Assembly (NCBI GenBank): GCA_902767045.1
Contig: CACXFT010000016.1
Location: 1 to 64,000, forward strand
From: an uncultured Prevotellaceae bacterium
GTDB lineage: Bacteria; Bacteroidota; Bacteroidia; Bacteroidales; Bacteroidaceae
Reading direction: 5' to 3'
Length of the DNA stretch: 64,000 bases
Positions 61,216 to 64,000 of the stretch are shown here, piece by piece. The notes beneath the pieces were generated by a model. That model was not told where the DNA came from. It searched no databases and worked only from the letters and a program-made list of their open reading frames with translations. Positions within the stretch are counted from its first letter, which is position 1. Each line of letters opens with the position of its first letter. Made by a program: the position numbers and the translations under genes.

Positions 61216-61674
61216 ATGACAAAAAGAAATATGAGACCTTTCAAGCTAATGGTTGCTTTAGCAGCACTGATGGCACTATCATCCTGCGAGCTGGAAACAT
61301 CGGGCAACGGCAGTCTCGACGGGTTCTGGCACATGGAGCGCGTTGACACATTGGAAACGGGAGGAGTGAATAACCTCTCGCAGGATTATTTCTTTTGGGC
61401 TTTCCAGCATAAGCTGCTCTCGGTGAGCCATAAGAAATGGGAACATCCTGAAGTGCTGTTCCGCTTCAGCCACCAGGCCGACAGTCTGTTCGTGAGCAAT
61501 CCTATCATCTCAGACCGTATGATAGGCGACAAAGTGGTTGACAGCGACAGCCTTTTCGTGATAGCCCCTTACGGCATCAATGCACAAGAAGAACGTTTCC
61601 GGGTGGAAACGCTCAACTCAAGCCGAATGGTTTTGAATAATGGAAAACTGCGGTTGAGCTTCAAGAAATTTTGA
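61216..61674 (+). CDS. Lipocalin-like lipoprotein
   Basis: The 152-residue lipoprotein (lipobox ALSSC, Cys about 24) has a compact beta-barrel pattern (GSLDGFWHMERVDTL, FRFSHQADSLFVS, FRVETLNSSRMVLNNGKLRLSF in parts). This resembles the small lipocalin-like domains common in Prevotella and Bacteroides. Its last 14 bases overlap the 3' end of the convergent WecA-like gene. It follows the Wzi-like gene by 69 bases. Ligand unknown; Met at residue 6 is another possible start. Confidence 0.7.
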   Translation: MTKRNMRPFKLMVALAALMALSSCELETSGNGSLDGFWHMERVDTLETGGVNNLSQDYFFWAFQHKLLSVSHKKWEHPEVLFRFSHQADSLFVSNPIISDRMIGDKVVDSDSLFVIAPYGINAQEERFRVETLNSSRMVLNNGKLRLSFKKF

Positions 61675-62764
61675 GAAGCTCGCGACGGTGAATAACCACA
61701 TCGAGCATCAGATGGAACACCATGAAGATGATGACATCTGTTACAACGATGTAAGTGATGTCGAAATCGGCCAGCACCACCAAGTTGAGCACCATATAGC
61801 AAATTTCAAACGACAGGATGGTGATGAGTGCCTGATGTTGGTTCATGCCAGCTGCCAGCAGCTTGTGGTGGATGTGGTTCTTGTCGGCTTCGAAAATACC
61901 CCGATGAAGGCGGATGCGCTTGAGAATGACGCGCACCACATCGAACGTGGGAATGATGAGCAGCGTGTAGGAGAGCAACAGCCCGTCTTGGCGGAAAGGC
62001 ATCACCCGTGGGTTATCCATGACAAACTTCACCACCAGGAAGGCCAGAATGAAACCTAAGGTGAGGCTCCCCGAGTCGCCCATGAAAATCTTCGTGTTCT
62101 TTTCGGGTTTTCCAAACAGATTGTAATACATGAAAGGCACCAGCACACCCATCAGTCCGGCTATCAGAATGCAGTATACCCACACGCTCTCGCGGGCAAA
62201 ACAATAGAGAAAGCCGCTCAGCGAGATGAAGGTTAATCCGCTCGAAAGCCCGTCGATACCGTCGATGAGGTTGATGGCATTATCGATGAACACAATGATG
62301 AACACCGTGAGTGGAGCCCCCACCCAGAAAGGAACCTCGTGTATGCCGAACAGACCATAGAAATTATTCAGGTAGAGCCCCGAAATGGGCAACAGCGATG
62401 CGGCCACCACCTGCGCAATGAATTTGGTGCGCGGCCGCAGCTCAGCAATGTCGTCGATGAGTCCGGTAGCATAAACAATGAGCAGGCTGAAAAGGAACAT
62501 CAGCGTCCAGGGGTTGGCCGAAATCTTCTGCTCGCCAGTAACACGGCCAAACACGGCAAGTGCTATCAACAAGGCCAGCAGCATGCTTGGCAGAAAGCAC
62601 ACACCGCCCAGTCGGGGTATGGCATTGCTGTGCACCTTGCGTTGGTTGGGAACGTCGTAGATATGGTGTTTCTTGCAAAAGTCTATGACTGAAGGAATGA
62701 GCACAAAGCCACTGACTGCGCTCACAAGAAAAGCTACCAATATGTATATGAAATAGTTTGGCAT
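61661..62764 (-). CDS. Undecaprenyl-phosphate N-acetylhexosamine 1-phosphate transferase (WecA/MraY family)
   Basis: The 367-residue inner-membrane enzyme has about 10-11 hydrophobic segments. Family residues: DDIAELRPRTKF, NAINLIDGIDGLSSG, GDSGSLTLGF and the HIHHKLL motif that separates WecA-like enzymes from MraY. It transfers a sugar-1-phosphate (GlcNAc or a relative) to undecaprenyl phosphate to start O-antigen-, capsule- or enterobacterial-common-antigen-like glycans. It follows the GT4 gene on the same strand with a 55-base gap. Confidence 0.92.
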   Translation of the reverse strand: MPNYFIYILVAFLVSAVSGFVLIPSVIDFCKKHHIYDVPNQRKVHSNAIPRLGGVCFLPSMLLALLIALAVFGRVTGEQKISANPWTLMFLFSLLIVYATGLIDDIAELRPRTKFIAQVVAASLLPISGLYLNNFYGLFGIHEVPFWVGAPLTVFIIVFIDNAINLIDGIDGLSSGLTFISLSGFLYCFARESVWVYCILIAGLMGVLVPFMYYNLFGKPEKNTKIFMGDSGSLTLGFILAFLVVKFVMDNPRVMPFRQDGLLLSYTLLIIPTFDVVRVILKRIRLHRGIFEADKNHIHHKLLAAGMNQHQALITILSFEICYMVLNLVVLADFDITYIVVTDVIIFMVFHLMLDVVIHRRELLKIS

Positions 62765-62819
62765 GTTGTTTATTTTAATAACGTGCCAATCTACAATATA
62801 TTATGCTTTGAGCTTAGTT

Positions 62820-63989
62820 TTACCGAAAATCTTCGTATCCGGCGAGCATGCTGTTCCAGCTGTAATGGTGAGAAACCATGTTGTAGCCTTCCCGGGCCAT
62901 CGACTGGCGAAGGTTGCTGTTGGTCATCAGTTGCAGACAGGCTTGGGCAAAGTCTCGTGCTTCGTTGCGAATCAGGCAGTTCTCGCCATCTTGCAGTTCG
63001 GGAATGGCTTGGGCAATGAGCGGAGTTAGCACCACCGGCAGGCGTGTGCCCATGGCCACCAACACTTTGTTTTGTATGCCGGCTGCCACATTCACCGGTG
63101 CCACCGCTATGCACGAATCGCCAATGGCAGCTGCCAGGTTGTCTACAAACCCGGTAACGAACACGTTCTGTTGGTTGTCGAGTTCTTGGATGTGGCGTGG
63201 CGGTTGGGCACCCACAATGTAGAAGCGTGCATGGGGTTGCTGTTTCAGGATGATGGGGAAGATGTTGTTCACGAAGTGCAGAACGGCATCTTGGTTCTGC
63301 AAGGTGCGCATGTTGCCCACAAAGCAAATTTTGTTGGGGTTGTAGGTGGTGTGTGGGTTGGGTTGGCAAACTACTCCGTTGGTGTGCAGGTGCAGCGATG
63401 CACCATTGCCATTGGCGTTTTGGCGCAGGTAGTCGATGTCGGCCTGCGATACCAGCACCACCTTGGGAAAGCGGTTCACGATGTGGCATTCGTGCTGTTT
63501 GATGAGTGTTTTCTCTATGCTGTAGATGAGGCGCTTGAGCCAGCTGCCCTTGGCACCGGCCGAAAGGGTATAGGTTTTCGAGAGTGCATCGGTCATTTCT
63601 ATGATCGACCTGTCTTCGAGATGGGCTTTCTCTAAGAACGATGCCATGCGAGCCAGGTGAGCGATGAAGAGCTGGGGCTGTTCTTTGTTCACCACCTGCC
63701 TGAACAGTTTCAAGAAACCCGGCGAGTAGTAGTAGCCCGCCTGAATGGGTCGTCGGGTGAGCATGAAGAACAACGCGTAGAAGAACGAGTTCAGCGGTTT
63801 GCGCCTGATGGTGTAGATGCGGTTGTAGATGGTGCGGGCCTGTTCGGTGTTGGGTTTCTCATCGTAGTACGAAACGAGCACCAGTTCGTGCCCTTGGCTT
63901 TTCAGGTAGCGTGCAATATTGTTGATGCGCAGCACATCGCCACCATTCTCGGGCATGGGAAAGCGGGGGGTGAGTATGCAGATTTTCAT
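62820..63989 (-). CDS. GT4-type glycosyltransferase
   Basis: The 389-residue GT-B glycosyltransferase begins MKICILTPRFPMPENGGDVL, the N-terminal glycine loop typical of the fold. The second domain has KICFVGNMRTLQNQDAVLHFV and VAPVNVAAGIQNKVLVAMG with the sugar-nucleotide-binding region shared with GT4 capsule enzymes. Likely cytoplasmic or membrane-associated, transferring a hexose in a surface glycan pathway together with the WecA-like gene. The start lies 11 bases from the right edge of the window and gives a complete protein. Confidence 0.88.
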   Translation of the reverse strand: MKICILTPRFPMPENGGDVLRINNIARYLKSQGHELVLVSYYDEKPNTEQARTIYNRIYTIRRKPLNSFFYALFFMLTRRPIQAGYYYSPGFLKLFRQVVNKEQPQLFIAHLARMASFLEKAHLEDRSIIEMTDALSKTYTLSAGAKGSWLKRLIYSIEKTLIKQHECHIVNRFPKVVLVSQADIDYLRQNANGNGASLHLHTNGVVCQPNPHTTYNPNKICFVGNMRTLQNQDAVLHFVNNIFPIILKQQPHARFYIVGAQPPRHIQELDNQQNVFVTGFVDNLAAAIGDSCIAVAPVNVAAGIQNKVLVAMGTRLPVVLTPLIAQAIPELQDGENCLIRNEARDFAQACLQLMTNSNLRQSMAREGYNMVSHHYSWNSMLAGYEDFR

Positions 63990-64000
63990 TGATGGATAAG

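Overview
The window looks like a chromosome segment of a Bacteroidales bacterium, most probably Prevotella or a close relative. Four things point there: fused murF-alr; promoters of the Bacteroidetes type (TTTG, about 20 bases, TAnnTTTG); many exported proteins with Bacteroidetes domains (DUF5689-like and DUF6359-like OB folds, GSCFA, Caps_assemb_Wzi, a short C-terminal sorting-like tail); and a type B L31. No rRNA, tRNA, CRISPR array, transposase or prophage gene was seen.

Layout. 1-8.6 kb: a gene end, then a leftward block with a NUC1-type nuclease, a P-loop/CYTH protein, a KefB-like antiporter, peptidase T and a biotin-type carboxyltransferase. 8.7-15 kb: rightward UDP-glucuronate decarboxylase, a lipoprotein, a polyprenol-P-mannose synthase-like enzyme and Mfd. 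15-18 kb: leftward operon of an exported EEP nuclease, udk and a TrpB-like enzyme. It diverges from a TonB-dependent receptor and two OB-fold lipoproteins (18.2-24 kb), followed by rpmE2 and a second NUC1-type nuclease. This 17-25 kb block reads like a scavenging locus for extracellular nucleic acid (inference). 25.4-26 kb is a gene-free stretch of palindromes. 26-31 kb: two small lipoproteins, gpx-trxB, a sodium:solute symporter and a nitroreductase. 31.3-34.4 kb: NrdJ-tail-like protein, folB, an N-acetylmuramoyl-L-alanine amidase and an MCE protein in one operon. 34.8-40.2 kb: dnaA, an MTA/SAH nucleosidase-LuxS fusion and a YfhO-like membrane protein. 40.4-48.6 kb: a multidomain exported glycosidase, an unknown protein, a GSCFA protein, a 59-residue peptide and a 1117-residue exported protein. 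48.9-57 kb: murF-alr, an exported unknown, and a uronate block (orphan GatC-type EIIC, exported KduI, hexuronate MFS). 57-64 kb: a phosphatase, a DUF308 protein, a Ser-rich exported protein, then capsule/glycan genes (Wzi-like, lipoprotein, WecA-like, GT4).

The most unusual property is a population of short repeat families. They fill the gaps between genes and also enter reading frames in frame: Mfd, GSCFA, amidase, MFS transporter, and the C-terminal tails of several proteins. They include a roughly 50-base palindrome-centred element (four copies), a shorter relative, several tandem words, and 9-base arrays on both sides of kduI. I know no published name for this set. A second new signal is a paired dyad, GGG-N5-CCCTA repeated at exactly 21 bases, upstream of two unlinked loci.
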